This document shows positions 31,456-42,229 of a stretch of 64,000 bases of DNA, in pieces. Positions within the stretch are counted from its first letter, which is position 1. Every line of letters starts with the position of its first letter. Both the position numbers and the translations under genes were made by a program. The stretch covers positions 434,001 to 498,000 of the forward strand of contig JAQMWT010000344.1 of the NCBI GenBank assembly GCA_029834535.1, written 5' to 3'. The notes beneath the pieces were generated by a model. It saw only the letters and a program-made list of their open reading frames with translations. It ran no database searches and was not told the DNA's origin. Source of the DNA: Chrysophaeum taylorii. Lineage: Eukaryota > Sar > Pelagophyceae > Pelagomonadales > Pelagomonadaceae.

Positions 31456-32780
31456 CTATCGGTTTGACAGCAGCCAGTTGATGGCGGCGGAAATGTCGCC
31501 TCCGGCGAGTATCTGCGCACGCAAACTAGGGTGAGCAACGCTTCTTGTTCCACAACGAAAAAAAAACATACGAGGGCTTGCTCGTTGGCCTCACGATCGA
31601 CGAAACCCATCTCCTGGAGCTTGGCGAGCTGGGCTTGGTTGTTCGAAGCGCCCTCGCCTGGCGGCGGGGGGGCGGGAGCGGGCACGTCACCGGAGGCAGG
31701 GGCTTCGGCAACAGGGTCGTCGTCAACAACAATGATGGGGACGTTGCCGGCGAGGTGGGCCCACGGATTGGGCGGGAGAACAAACGGCACGGACGGCGCA
31801 GCCGCGGGCGCCTGCGCAAAGGGACGAGAGCCCGCGGCCGGATCGAGACGCGATAGGAGTTGAGCCAGCATCGCTGGATCGAGGGCGGGCGACGCCAGGT
31901 CGCGCGGCAAGCCACCACCCGGAAATCCGGGCGGCAGCCCGGGTAAGCCAGCCCCCCCGTTTGAAGCGCCGGGCGTGGGGCGAGCCCAGGGATTGGGGAG
32001 GGCACCCGAAGGAGCGTCGCCCGAGGGGCGGCGGTGTTGCGGCGCGTCGGGCGGAGTGGCCATTTCGTCGATACCATCGAGGAGAGGCTCGTGGACGTCC
32101 TCGTACATGCGACGGAGGGCGTTGAATCCCTCGGGGTGGTTCTCGAGCTGCGAGAGCGCAAGGTCCTGGTGGCGCATAGCCTCGCGGAGGCGCGCGGGGG
32201 ACCGCGCAACTTCCATTGCCTCGCGCAGCAAGTTGGGGTCGCTCAGCGCGTGTCGGAGCTGAGGGTTGGCCTCTAGCACGCGACGCACCCTCGGGTTGGC
32301 TTCGACGATCGACCGCATCGCGTCAGGATTGTTGAGGATCGACTGCGTGAGCGGTGAGTTGAGGAGTGACATTGCAGCCTCGGGATCCGCCATCAGCCGC
32401 CGCTGCATCTCCATCATCGGATCGTCGCCGGCACCGCCGGCACCGCCGAACCCGCCGAGCCCGCCAAGTCCGCCCAGACCAGCCAACGGGTCGGCGGGCT
32501 GCGCGGGTGCCGCGGAGGTGGTCGGAGGCGCCGAGCTGTTCGCCCGCACATTGCGCACCAGGTGCACCGTGTTCTGGGCCTCGACGTTGTAGTGCGACAG
32601 CGGTAATTCGTCCTTAAGCGCGCGCCCGCGGTAAATAAGTCGCTGGTCGTCCGCTGAGACCTCGGCCAACGGCGCGATCTGCTCCTTGAACTCCCGCACC
32701 GTCGCCGACGGCCGCACCGTCGTGCTAAACGTCTTGCCAGTCGACGTTCGAATCCGCAGCTCGATTTCTTCATCGGCCAT
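31456..32780 (-). CDS. Ubiquilin (UBL-STI1-UBA shuttle protein), one 59-nt intron inside the UBA domain
   Basis: Start ATG at 32780 (MADEEIELRIRT). Exon 1 is 31572-32780, intron 31513-31571 (GTATGT...GCGCAG), exon 2 31456-31512, giving 421 residues. Domains: ubiquitin-like residues ~5-76; STI1-like repeats with the NPxx pattern ('LLNSPLTQSILNNPDAMRS', 'NPQLRHALSDPNLLREAM') ~118-235; Pro/Gly-rich linker with 'LPPGFPGGGLPRDLASP'; UBA ~380-421. Reading through the intron destroys the second half of the UBA. Splicing gives 'NEQAL' followed by 'ILAGGDISAAINWLLSNR' and a stop, the expected UBA ending, which confirms the intron. Ubiquilins bind ubiquitylated clients with the UBA and the proteasome with the UBL. 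Length is a little short for the family; only one STI1 block is evident. Confidence 0.95.
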
Positions 32781-33153
32781 CTCGCTGTCGTCCCAGGCTA
32801 CAGCCACTCAAACACTCAAACCCTAAATATTCGTTCTTCGGCGTGCGTGTTCGTTCGAGCGCCACCGAATTCGAACGGGGTAGAAAAAGTGAACACAGTG
32901 TACTAGTTTCGAACGGGAATGCAATATTGCCGACCTGTGTTTCAACAGGCTGCTGATGCACGCGCTTGACGCGGTGGCGGCGGCGGCGCGCACTTTGTTT
33001 TCCTACAACAGCGCCGCCGAGCACCGCCGCTGCCGCCGCCAAAAGCCCACAAGATGGAAAGGTTCGGTTTGGTACTATTATTGGTGGGGACTCGGAGCTC
33101 CTATGAAAAGGAAGGCCGAGTCTTGAGCACGGTATCCTCGGCGTCACCCGGAG
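32781..33153. other. Intergenic region upstream of ubiquilin
   Basis: Holds presumably the ubiquilin promoter and the 3' end of the MFSD5-like gene. No distinct motif or gene was seen. Confidence 0.5.
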
Positions 33154-34494
33154 TCACGGCGCGAGGAGCAGACGGAGCGAGGCCAGGAGGGCGGCGAGCA
33201 TGAGGGTGGCGCAGATGGCGAAGGTGAGCTGGGTGTCGGCGGGGATGAGGAGGATGAGGGCGATGACGACGACGCCGTGGAGGGCGGTTGAGACGCGCGC
33301 GAGGGGGCGCCGGAGATCGCTGGGAACGTGCTTGCCGCGGACAGTGGCGAAGACCGGGACGGACCAGCCGGCGCAGAGCTGGAAGAGGAAGAGGGGGAGG
33401 AGGACGCTGGGTATCGGGACGCCTGTTTTGGCTTCCACGAGGGCGAGAATAGCAAAGGCGAGGCCGGCGAGGACGGAGAGGAAGGTCGCGACCTTCTCGA
33501 CCCCGGCGCGGGAGGCCGTGAGCTGGAACAGGTGGGTACCCGAGACGGCGCAGGACATAAGAAGCGCGAATACAAAGCCGTAGGGCGAGCGGCCGGCGTG
33601 TTCGACGCGCGCGAGCGCGGTGGCCCAGGTCGCGTTGGTCACGTAGGCGGTGGCCTCGAAGACGCACGCGGCGAGGCCGGCGGCGAATGCCTTGGTCGTC
33701 TTTCCGGTGCACGAAATCAGAGTCGAGAAGCGATTTTCGCCGTCGCACGCGAGGCAGTACGAGGTCTTTTGTTGCCTCGCGACCTTGGGCCATCGCAGCA
33801 GGATGATGCCGCACCCTATGGCGGCAAAAACGAAGCTGAGCTCGAACGGGCGACGGTCGCTCTCGGTCGCCCTCCGGACGCCCTCGGCCAGGGCGCCCGA
33901 CCCGATCGAGACAAACGTCGTGCCGGCCCCCGCGAGCTCGTAGGTCGACCGTCGCCACGCGGCAGGAAAGCCAAGGTCGGCGTGGGCCGCGCGCATCCAA
34001 GCGTCGAAGGCCGACTGAAGCAGCGTTTGAGCGATTCCCGCGACGACGCGACTGCCGGCCATCGCGCGCGGGCCTTCGGCCTTGGCGGCCATGATGGCTG
34101 CCGCCCCATACGACACCAAACACCCCACGCACGCGCCTCCGGTCTGCTCTGACGAGAAGCATGCCGACGTCGCCCACGACGCGGCGAACCCGAGCGCGTA
34201 GACCTGGGCAATTTTCGTAAAGCTCCACGCGTGTTCGTGCCGCATCAGCGCAAACGCCATCGCCGCCTGGACGTACTCGCACCCCAGTCCCAACAAAAAC
34301 ACGGCGACGTAGTCGCGCTGGAACCGAACGAATTCGGGGGTATGCTCCGACCCGGCCGCCTTGCCATCTTCCAGCTGCTGTTTGTGCGCGCGTCGCTGGC
34401 TCCACCGGAGCAGCCCCGACGTCGCCACGTACAAAGTCCCCACGAGCCCGCCCATCACAGCGTACTCCATCATCACGAACCCCCCCGTCGACAT
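33154..34494 (-). CDS. MFSD5-like major facilitator (molybdate-anion transporter type)
   Basis: The frame opens at a non-ATG codon further upstream; the ATG at 34494 (MSTGGFVMMEYAVMGG) puts a first membrane span at the N-terminus and gives 446 residues. About twelve hydrophobic spans are visible. MFSD5 family features: 'FQRDYVAVFLLGLGCEYVQ' after the first span, 'GSRVVAGIAQTLLQSAFDAWM' with an acidic residue in the conserved GR...FE/DAW region, and 'WSVPVFATVRGKHVPSDLRR' late in the protein. Family members (MOT2) take up molybdate in green algae and animals; the substrate here is inferred from family only. Confidence 0.82.
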   Translation of the reverse strand: MSTGGFVMMEYAVMGGLVGTLYVATSGLLRWSQRRAHKQQLEDGKAAGSEHTPEFVRFQRDYVAVFLLGLGCEYVQAAMAFALMRHEHAWSFTKIAQVYALGFAASWATSACFSSEQTGGACVGCLVSYGAAAIMAAKAEGPRAMAGSRVVAGIAQTLLQSAFDAWMRAAHADLGFPAAWRRSTYELAGAGTTFVSIGSGALAEGVRRATESDRRPFELSFVFAAIGCGIILLRWPKVARQQKTSYCLACDGENRFSTLISCTGKTTKAFAAGLAACVFEATAYVTNATWATALARVEHAGRSPYGFVFALLMSCAVSGTHLFQLTASRAGVEKVATFLSVLAGLAFAILALVEAKTGVPIPSVLLPLFLFQLCAGWSVPVFATVRGKHVPSDLRRPLARVSTALHGVVVIALILLIPADTQLTFAICATLMLAALLASLRLLLAP

Positions 34495-35166
34495 CTCTCT
34501 CTTCGAGCGTTTTAGTAGTATTGCTGAAGGCCCATCGTTTCTTCTTTCTTGCCCGCTTTCCACCTTTGAGCAAAGCCGAAATAATAAACGGAATTATCAT
34601 CCGTGGTTGAAAAACTAACCCCCTCATTTAACCTTTGAGTTGTTTACTCCTAACAAACCCTCTCGAAGAGAAGAAAGGCTTGCCAACTTCTCGGCCACTA
34701 CACTGTCTAACGACGACGTCACGTGTGACGCCTGTTGCAATTATTATTAACCAGCCTGTTTTATGAAGAACCAGCCTTTATTTATTTTCGTCGTTCGAGT
34801 CGTCGTTATCGTCGTTCGTCTCTTCGACGGTATTCTCGTCGTCTCTAGGAGCTAACTAGATAATTAACAAACTAACTAATTAGAGGCCAGCCCGATGCAT
34901 GGGGCGTAGGCTAGAAGTCTCGGTCAATAATACCGAATTCTTCATTGAGCCAAGAAAGAACCATCAGTTAACGTCGGACGGGGCGATTTTAGTTGTTGTT
35001 CACTAGAAACTCTTACACATCGTCGTCGAATTGGATCTTCGCGATTGAGCCGCACTGTAATAAAGCGGCCCAAGACGCGTCGCTCGTGCACAAAAACGCC
35101 TCTCGTACCCACACACCCCGAAGTTTTACTTCGAGAGCTTAGCTGGTTCTTAATTCCGGGCTCACT
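34495..35166. other. AT-richer intergenic stretch
   Basis: Lies between the MFSD5-like gene start and the TIM22 3' end. It contains CAGCCTnTTT-type short repeats near 34751-34782 and (CGT)n-like runs near 34790-34840. No gene or RNA is supported. Confidence 0.5.
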
Positions 35167-35699
35167 CTACTCACTAGAGTTCATGAGGGCGTCAATTGCG
35201 ATCGAAAAAGCCGCGAAGCCCGCGCAGCCAATGGTCGCTGCCTGAGGACCTTGTTTGACGGCGAGGAGCGCGCCGCTCGCGCACCCCGAGAGGCCACCAT
35301 TGAGGACGTCATGCTTCCCCCGCGCCTTCTCGAAGAGGCAATCGAAGCCCGAGAACAAAGCTGCGCGAGAGTGATGAGGAGGCAACCACACCACGCACCA
35401 GTGATGACAGCGAAGCTCTTCATATACCAGACCGCCTTCTCGCCGAGACCACGCCACGCTGTCGCCATCTGCTCGCTCAATGGGGCCGGCGGTACGGTGC
35501 GACCGCCGGGCCCAACTAGCGATGAGGGATCGGAGCTCAGGACGCCGAAGAATATGCCCATGGCCGCGCCCACGCCGCCGCCGAGAAGCACGCCACTGGC
35601 TGCCTTGAAGGCGCACGATTCTTGCCACAGCCACATGCCGTTGGGGGGCGGCGCCACGGGCGATGACGGCACTTGGAAGTAGCTGAAGAACGGCAGCAT
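35167..35699 (-). CDS. TIM22: TIM22-type mitochondrial inner-membrane translocase, one 38-nt intron
   Basis: ATG at 35699 ([10 protein letters not shown]). Exon 1 is 35399-35699, intron 35361-35398 (GTGCGT...GCGCAG, 38 nt), exon 2 35167-35360; the phase fits exactly and gives 164 residues. The Tim17/22/23 fold is evident: '[21 protein letters not shown]', '[14 protein letters not shown]', then across the splice '[18 protein letters not shown]', '[19 protein letters not shown]' and '[15 protein letters not shown]'. The match to TIM22, including the paired Cys positions around the loops, is better than to TIM17 or TIM23. TIM22 forms the carrier translocase that inserts metabolite carriers. The start is 102 bp from the divergent ZSWIM7 gene. 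Confidence 0.9.
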
Positions 35700-35801
35700 C
35701 AGTTTGACGCGCCTATCGCTCGTCGGACTGCTGTACGGATCCTCCGACGCGTTCATCAGCAGGCACACAAGGAGGGTAAAGGTCACAACAAACGAAATGT
35801 T
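35700..35801. promoter_or_regulatory. Shared 102-bp divergent promoter of TIM22 and ZSWIM7
   Basis: The start codons face away from each other with 102 bp between them, so any promoter must lie here or in the coding ends. No TATA-like motif stands out. Confidence 0.5.
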
Positions 35802-36308
35802 ATGGGCGCTTCTTTCGATCAAATCGGAGCTCTCGACGCCCTCCTCGAGCTCATCCTCGAGACGACAAGCGACGCCGATGGCGCGAACCCCAACGAGAAG
35901 GAGGACGGCGAGACGCTCGCGAGCCGCGAGGCTGTCGTTCGCCGGCGCGCGCTGCGTGTCGTGAACGATTTGTTCGACGGCGACGCCCAGGGCCGCGCCC
36001 TTGTCGACGGCGCCATCAACGTCCTCGACACGCGCCGCCTTTATCGCGTTGTCACGCAGCCGAGTGCGCGCTCTTTCGTCGCCGTCGACCCCGGATTCGC
36101 CGCCGCGGCCAAGCGCTACGTCTGCTTCGATGATTTTTGCTCGTGCCCGGGATTTGCTCAAGTGGCCGCTGACGCCGACGGGCCTATTTTGTGCAAGCAC
36201 ATGCTGGCAGCGCGTCTCGCGCCCCTTGTCCTTAACACCTTCGAAACGAAATATATTTCGGACGCGCAGTACCACGAAGCAATCTCGTGTCGCTACGACC
36301 CGCTCTAG
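35802..36308 (+). CDS. ZSWIM7: ZSWIM7/SWS1-like SWIM zinc-finger recombination protein
   Basis: The open frame extends upstream over the TIM22 gene; the ATG at 35802 (MGASFDQIGALDALLELIL) is the natural start and gives 168 residues, close to ZSWIM7 length. An N-terminal helix precedes 'ALRVVNDLFDGDAQGRALVD' and 'RRLYRVVTQPSARSFVAVD'. The SWIM finger C-x-C...C-x-H is complete: 'FCSCPGF' and 'ILCKHMLAARLAP'. In animals and yeast (Shu2) this protein partners a RAD51 paralogue (SWSAP1/Psy3-Csm2) to promote homologous recombination. No partner gene is in the window. The gene ends 79 bp before the copia LTR, which inserted just downstream. Confidence 0.88.
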   Translation: MGASFDQIGALDALLELILETTSDADGANPNEKEDGETLASREAVVRRRALRVVNDLFDGDAQGRALVDGAINVLDTRRLYRVVTQPSARSFVAVDPGFAAAAKRYVCFDDFCSCPGFAQVAADADGPILCKHMLAARLAPLVLNTFETKYISDAQYHEAISCRYDPL

Positions 36309-36387
36309 CTAGTAAACGCACCCCATCAATGGGATGGGGATTCCCAGCCGGAAACAGCCGTGACCAACGATAGTTCTGGCTGAGGGT

Positions 36388-36701
36388 TGCAGAGCATTTA
36401 GCATACAGTGGTAAGTCACCTGGGAAACCACCCCGTCTCATCAAGAACGTCTGGAAGTTTTTAATTCGGGGAATGAAAGGTATGTTCCCTATATCCTCAG
36501 AACACGACATGCGGGATCTAGAACTACACGAGAAAGGTTAAGTGTGTAGTGCTACATACCTCGGGGCGCGCTAGACCATGATGATGAGCTTGAGCACAAA
36601 TCACAGGACTAATTGAATGTGTAGAAAGGAAGAAGAAGGGTAAGGAAGAGATCATGTTCTCAACGGATGGATAAGGGTAAGAAGCATCAGATTTCTCTGC
36701 A
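36388..36701 (-). repeat. Copia LTR (3' LTR in element orientation)
   Basis: 314 bp, TGCAGAGC...TCTCTGCA, the same length as the other LTR. Adjacent inside bases read as a G-rich purine tract on the element strand (CTCGAGGGGG). Confidence 0.95.
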
Positions 36702-37287
36702 CCCCCTCGAGAAGTCTTAAGCGCAAGGTGCGACTATAGAACATCTCTTGAGAAAGATGATGATGAAGGAAAGAAAAAAAGGAGTATACAGTCTTGATGG
36801 TCGCAGAGATCACATACGAAGCATCAAGAGTATCGAAGGAGTGTCTTTAAGGCTTAAGTTTTGTGGGGCTGAGAGTCGATTTGACGCTTTTGAACAGAAC
36901 ATTACGAAACACAGGTACAACAGACAGTGTGTTAGGATTATCTGAGGTGAGGTGGTAGATGTCGTTGCCGATTCGAGAGTGTTGGGATCGTCGTCAGCTT
37001 CTGCTGTGAGGTGGTGAACACCAATAGCTGAATGATGTGGTGCCATGTGAAATGTGAGTGCAAGTAGAGCATTCAGTATGGATGACAAAAGAGAATCTAG
37101 TTGTAAGGTGTCCAGTTGGTTTTCCAAGAAGTTGGACCTGGCGAACGGATCCGTGAAGATAGAAGAGTTTTCTGGAGCAGTTCGAATTGTTGACGCAAGG
37201 CGTCGAAATCAGCAAGCGAAGCAGAAGACGTAGGATGTGACGATGGCGAAGATATCTCCAGAGTAGGGTCTGGCGTGGAGTGTAAGT

Positions 37288-37308
37288 AGTTTAACGACGC
37301 TTCGGTCA
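37288..37308 (-). repeat. Copia internal 21-bp motif, copy E (after the extra open frame)
   Basis: Core TAGTTTAACGAC with GCTTCGGTC; encodes TEASLNY on the element strand. Confidence 0.85.
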
Positions 37309-37341
37309 ACACATGCTGTGTAAGTGAAGGGATTTCGCGTT

Positions 37342-38079
37342 TTAAAAGCGCAGAAAGTCTTGATGTTCTGCCTGAGCATAAGTGGGGCCGAACATTACAT
37401 CCAGGAGTGACGGCGGTTTTGTATCATCTGAAGATGATACGTAGTCGTCAAGATGTTGTACCCACGATTGAGCAACAGTAGTAACCACATGCTGGAATTT
37501 GGATGGCTTGAACATAGCCTGAGCTTTGCGACTCTGTGTTCGAACAAGAGTCACAAGGAAATTAAGATGCTCAAGGTGCATCTGTGTTATAAGCCGAAGA
37601 TCCAGTGCGAATGGCAATTGTGTGGTGGGATCTGTTGTGGCTAGAGCGGATACGGATAAGACCAAGTTAACAAGTGACGGGTGTTGAGCTAGCATACTTG
37701 TCAAAAGAGTATATAACTCCCTTGGCAAATGATAGATGCGTATGAGGGTAGCGCGTATATGACCAGCTGAGCGCGCATCACAAGGGAATTGGAAAGAAGT
37801 ATCATTGCGAGCATATACGGTAGGTTGTCCTCGCTCATACACAGTATAGTCCATGCTGAGGCCGCCCTGGAACGTCAGCGACTGAGGTGAGATATGCCCG
37901 GCTGGTGTCGGTGCAACCGCAGCAGCCAGTGTGGTAGCAGTAGCAGCAGTCATGGTTTGTCGCTTTTGCGACAACCTGGGGGAAGGTTCGGCCGTGGAGA
38001 GCGAGCGTGGGACTGTCCTTCGAACGACTGGGGAGAAGCCGCGGCCACGGGAGTGCGAAGAAAAGGACTTAGGCGACAC
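37342..38079 (-). other. Extra 3' open frame of the copia element, unknown function
   Basis: An open frame of 245 residues lies between RNase H and the 3' LTR, where copia elements normally have nothing. The N-terminus is Ser/Arg-rich; the rest looks globular and helical ('HIRATLIRIYHLPRELYTLL', 'LITQMHLEHLNFLVTLVR'). No membrane span or signal peptide suggests an envelope. It is flanked by copies of the element's repeated 21-bp motif at 38123 and 37288. Confidence 0.55.
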
Positions 38080-38122
38080 TCACACGCACACAAAAATTTG
38101 TGGCGAAAGAAGGTGAGGCGGC

Positions 38123-38143
38123 TAGTTTAACGACGTTGCGGTC
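38123..38143 (-). repeat. Copia internal 21-bp motif, copy D (after RNase H)
   Basis: Core TAGTTTAACGAC with GTTGCGGTC; encodes a TATSLN-type peptide. Confidence 0.8.
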
Positions 38144-38160
38144 ACTGGGGTTAGACATCT

Positions 38161-39900
38161 TCAATCATGTAGAGACTTGTCATCAGAGGCATGGTGCATA
38201 CCGAGTAGAGAACGAAAAGTGGAGAACTCAGCAGCAAGTGGCTTTGTAAAACCATCAGCCACGTTTAGCTTGCCGGGAACATGATGGACTCGAATTTTCT
38301 GTGTGTGGTGAGATGTACTCACGGATCTTAAACCATCTGGTCGACAGTGCTTTGGAGCGAGAGGATCCATCTGGGTTATTAGAGGTGTGAACAGCAGCAG
38401 CATTGTCAGACAAGAGAGGTAGGCTTCTGATGAAGCGCATATCTTCAGCAATTGGGTTGTCATTGTCATCGAAGTCAACAGGATCAGCGGTGTTCTCACC
38501 ATTAACATTGTTGACGTAGAAGGTGGGGTTGACGACAACGGAGAGTTCCAACAGCAGCTTGCGTAGCCAAACAGCTTCATCAGCACAAATACTGAGGGCA
38601 ATCAACTCAGCTTCGTGAGTTGAGCAGGAGACAATCGGTTGAAGCTTGCTTTTCCAACAAATAAGGCAGTTGAAAAGATAGAAGACAAACCCGGTGGTAG
38701 ATTTCCTATCTTCCTGTGCTAAGGAAGGGGCATTGTCAGCGTCGACCATGGCTATTAAGGGATCAAACTGTCCAGTGGATACATCCTGCGGTTGGTAGTC
38801 GACCACAGTAGAGAGATCGATTCTATTAGCGGAAACAGTGCGAAGGTGAGCTTCAATAGCATTACCTATAGGATGGAACCAGATGCGAAGTGAGCGGTTT
38901 TCCGGCTTCCTCACGTAGCGGAGCAGGTGTTCTAGCATTTGGACATGAACGTACGTGGGTGCATGCATACCACGCGAACATCTGCCCAAGGCCTGCGAGA
39001 AGTCAGGTCTGCAGGCCACTTGCACGAACACCAGCCTGCCAAGGAGGGTGGCAAAGTGCGGGTTGATGTACAACTCTGTTTCAGAGCTGGGAGTGCCATC
39101 TTTATACTTGAAGGACGAGGACATAGGATTTTTAAGCGGAGTTAGTTGCTGCAAGACAAGATGATCAGCGAAGAGTTCATCAAGCTTGGCTTGCACATCC
39201 AGAGAAATGGATCCATCAGATGTGCGACACACGCGCATGCCTAGAAGAGTATGGACAAGTTCAAACTGCTCTACAGCATACCGTTTGTGGAGGGCATCCT
39301 GTAACTCAGTACGAAAAGTGTCATCATTGGACACAATAACAATGTCGTCTACAGACAGACTGCATACGACGAACTTAGGATGTGCAGATACTCGAGCATA
39401 TAGGCAAGAGTCCGAATGCAGGCGCTTGTAGCCAAGGCTACGGAAGAAGCCTTCTATCTCTTTGTTCCAAAGAGATGGTGATTGCCGAAGTCCATAAAGT
39501 GACTTCAGCAGTTTCGGTATGCGTCGGCCCTTGTAGTTAGCGTCATCGGGGTCGATAAGCTTGATGCCGTCTGGTAACTGAGCGTAGACGTTGGCATCAA
39601 TGTCAGACTGAACGAAGGCGTTCGGGGCGTCTGCGTGGTAGAGAGGCAATTGCTTGTATGCTGCAATCGCCAGTAGTACCCGGATTGCGGTCATTGTGGC
39701 CATTGGGCTGAAGGTGCCAAAGAAATCGGCGCCAAGGGAGGCTAGGAAGCCACGTAGCACGATGCGAGCCTTGTGCTTAACGTATTTGCCTGCAGAGTCC
39801 GTTTTAATCTTCAGCACCATCCTGCTGTCAATAGGACGAGAAACACCGTCGGGAAATGAAAGCTTGAAGCAGCCGAAGCGGACAATGTCGTGGAGTTCCT
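38161..39900 (-). other. Reverse transcriptase and RNase H of the copia element
   Basis: Copia RT blocks: 'FSPMATMTAIRVLLAIAAYK', 'DAPNAFVQSDIDANVY', 'LLKSLYGLRQSPSLWNKEI', 'SLSVDDIVIVSND'. RNase H: 'KSTTGFVFYLFNCLICWKSK' and 'STHEAELIALSICADEAVWL'. The upstream RT part continues toward 40000. Confidence 0.93.
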
Positions 39901-40034
39901 TGGCGGTGGCCTAGAGGTAGGCGTGCCTGTCTTCAGGCAACATACCGTGGAGCCATTTGAGTTTATATTTATCGATGGAAACGTCCGCTTCTTGGACCTT
40001 ATATTCGTCAGGACCAACAGTGGCTGGTGAACTA

Positions 40035-40055
40035 TAGTCTAGCGACGTTGCGGTC
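40035..40055 (-). repeat. Copia internal 21-bp motif, copy C (between integrase and RT)
   Basis: Diverged core TAGTCTAGCGAC with the same CGGTC end; encodes TATSLDY on the element strand. Confidence 0.8.
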
Positions 40056-40460
40056 GAGGCAGTGTGCGCGACTTCGGGATAAGCGGAAACAGCGTCAGTA
40101 GGAGGGGTAAATGAAGCAGATTCCAGTTGAATATGGATAGTAGGGTCGGCATGTAAGATCTGAGTGATATACTCTGTAGAGACCAGAAGGTATTCCTCCA
40201 AGTCAGACAGAGATGCAGAATTAGCGCCAAACTCGGAAGAGTTGTGATCGATAGAGCTGGTCGGCGCCAGATAGGTAAGTGCATACTGTAATGAAGAGAT
40301 GCCAAAGGCAGCAGCGTTCTCAGTTAACGCAGCTAAAAGAGGCTGAGGAATGGGGCGCGTAGGTGAACCATCAGCAGTTAGAAAGGTTGCGGCTGGGATG
40401 CTGGATGCGCACTTAGCGTGGGCGAAGTAACCATCGACGTGAGGGTAACGGGCTAGTAAG

Positions 40461-42200
40461 TCAGTGCGCAACGGGAGAAGAAGACGAGCTAACAACGCAT
40501 GTTCCCCCTCTGAGCAGATAGCAGACCAGAGGATACCTACCACCATTGATATGTAGGGCGGAGAGGGCGGGAGACTTGAACGTAAGAAAGTGGTGGCGAA
40601 GATCCCAGCGGAAATCGGCGAGTTTGCCACCAGCGGCTTTGTAAGCACCTATAGTAGACGCTTGCAGCCGGTCTAGGATATTTTTCATGGACGTTGCCTT
40701 GCGGTTGTTAGGTTGTTTGGAACCTGGGACAAGAATGAGGTCATCTTGTGTAAAAAGGTCTTTGTAAGAAGGAAGCAAGGGCGGCGGTGGCATAGAGCCA
40801 GAATCGTCGACGGGAGCGTCGGAAGGGGGAGGAGAAGCAGGAGCAGGGGACGAAGAAGGAGCGGAGGGAGGTGGAGAGTGCCCCCTCTGAGGATGAGGTG
40901 TCCGTGTCCCCCTCTGAATGAAATGGTCTTGGATAGCAGCGTGGGGATAGAGCGAGAAAGGCGCGGGAGGAGCGTGAGGCGGAGGAGCAAGTTCAGGATC
41001 AGGAGTAGGATGCTGGAGCATGTAGAGGAATTGCAGCTTGGACGAAACACGGATTTGTCCGATTTCAGGGTTGAGGACGACGTCGGCAATATGGTCAACA
41101 CGTGGGGAGACGAGCGGGTTTCGCGCGTTGGCGCAACATAAATATAAGTATTTGCGGCGGCACGGTTCCCATTTGTGGTGCTCGTGGGGTTCCAATAGAA
41201 GGTAGCATTCAGCCCCGAAGATCTTGAGCATGTCGTGCTAGGGAGTGCTCAGTTGATTGTAGAGTAGCTGTTGCGGACTCAGGATAGCATGGTGAATGCG
41301 CTCGAGCGTGGCGTTCGGGAGAAGGTTGTAGCTTTGGATGGTGTGCGTCACCGCCCAGGGAAACATGATGGCTGGTTCCACGATCTTGGAGCCACGATAA
41401 TGAGCATTAAGGAGAGAGCGAAGGCGAGTTGAGGAGGCGGAGGCGATGAAGCCGATGGCTGACTCAACTTCAAAGTTAACGTGGTGCATGTACGGCGGGA
41501 AAGCGATGAGGTGAATGCCCTTATCGACGCGGTACGGGGAGGTAATATGCTGGCTAAAGTAGGGCTTGAAGGCATCGGAGTAAAGGGTGCGCAGGTGCAC
41601 GTTGAGTTGTGTACGACAAAAGTCATACACAAAGTCCAGAGCTTGAGTGAACTCCGTGGCGTTGGTGGTGCGTGTAAAGTACACCAAGAGAAACTTCGAG
41701 ATAAGTTCTTTGAACACAATGATATGAGTGAAGCCTCCCCATTCTGACGGAATTGTCACATAGCCGCCGTCGCACGCCCAGACTTCGCCGGCTTTGTGAG
41801 TTTGCTCAAAAGAGTGCTTGGTCGGATTGAAGTGCTTGTGCGGATGGCGTTTGTTGTGCACGATGCAGTCGGTGCATAAGTCGCGATACGGTAGATCTGA
41901 GGCAGAGAAGCCAGGGCGAGCCAGTACGTTGGGGGCCTTGGCTGCAACGTTGTCGGGGCAGTGGTGCACCCGGTGGAAGCGATTGGCACGTTCTTTGGCG
42001 TTGAGGTATTCAGCAGATCCGTGTGCGAAGGATTTGCGAGGAATGGGATGAGCGGGGATATGACGTTTGCGCCGAACATCGAACTTGAGTTCGGTGTCCA
42101 AGGCAGGAGGAGGCGGTGCGTCGTCATCCTGGTGCGCAGCAGGGTCACTTGGAGGTGCATCCTCATCATCACGAGTAACGAGAATATCTTCGTAGGACGA
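40461..42200 (-). other. Integrase of the copia element
   Basis: Zinc-binding HHCC segment ('FHRVHHCPDN', 'LCTDCIVHNKRHPHKHF'), catalytic core with the three acidic positions ('VWACDGGYV', 'TLYSDAFKPYF', 'HHVNFEVESAIGF'), then the copia-type C-terminal 'LKIFGAECYLLLEPHEHHKW' segment and a Pro-rich linker toward RT. Confidence 0.88.
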
Positions 42201-42207
42201 AGACATA

Positions 42208-42228
42208 TAGTTTAACGACATTTCGGTC
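42208..42228 (-). repeat. Copia internal 21-bp motif, copy B (before integrase)
   Basis: Same core TAGTTTAACGAC and CGGTC end; encodes TEMSLNY on the element strand. Confidence 0.85.
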
Positions 42229-42229
42229 A

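Noticed and set aside
33101-34627. 508-codon arginine-rich frame overlapping the MFSD5-like gene on the same strand
   Set aside because: It is a frame-shifted shadow; the overlapping frame has clear membrane spans and family motifs.
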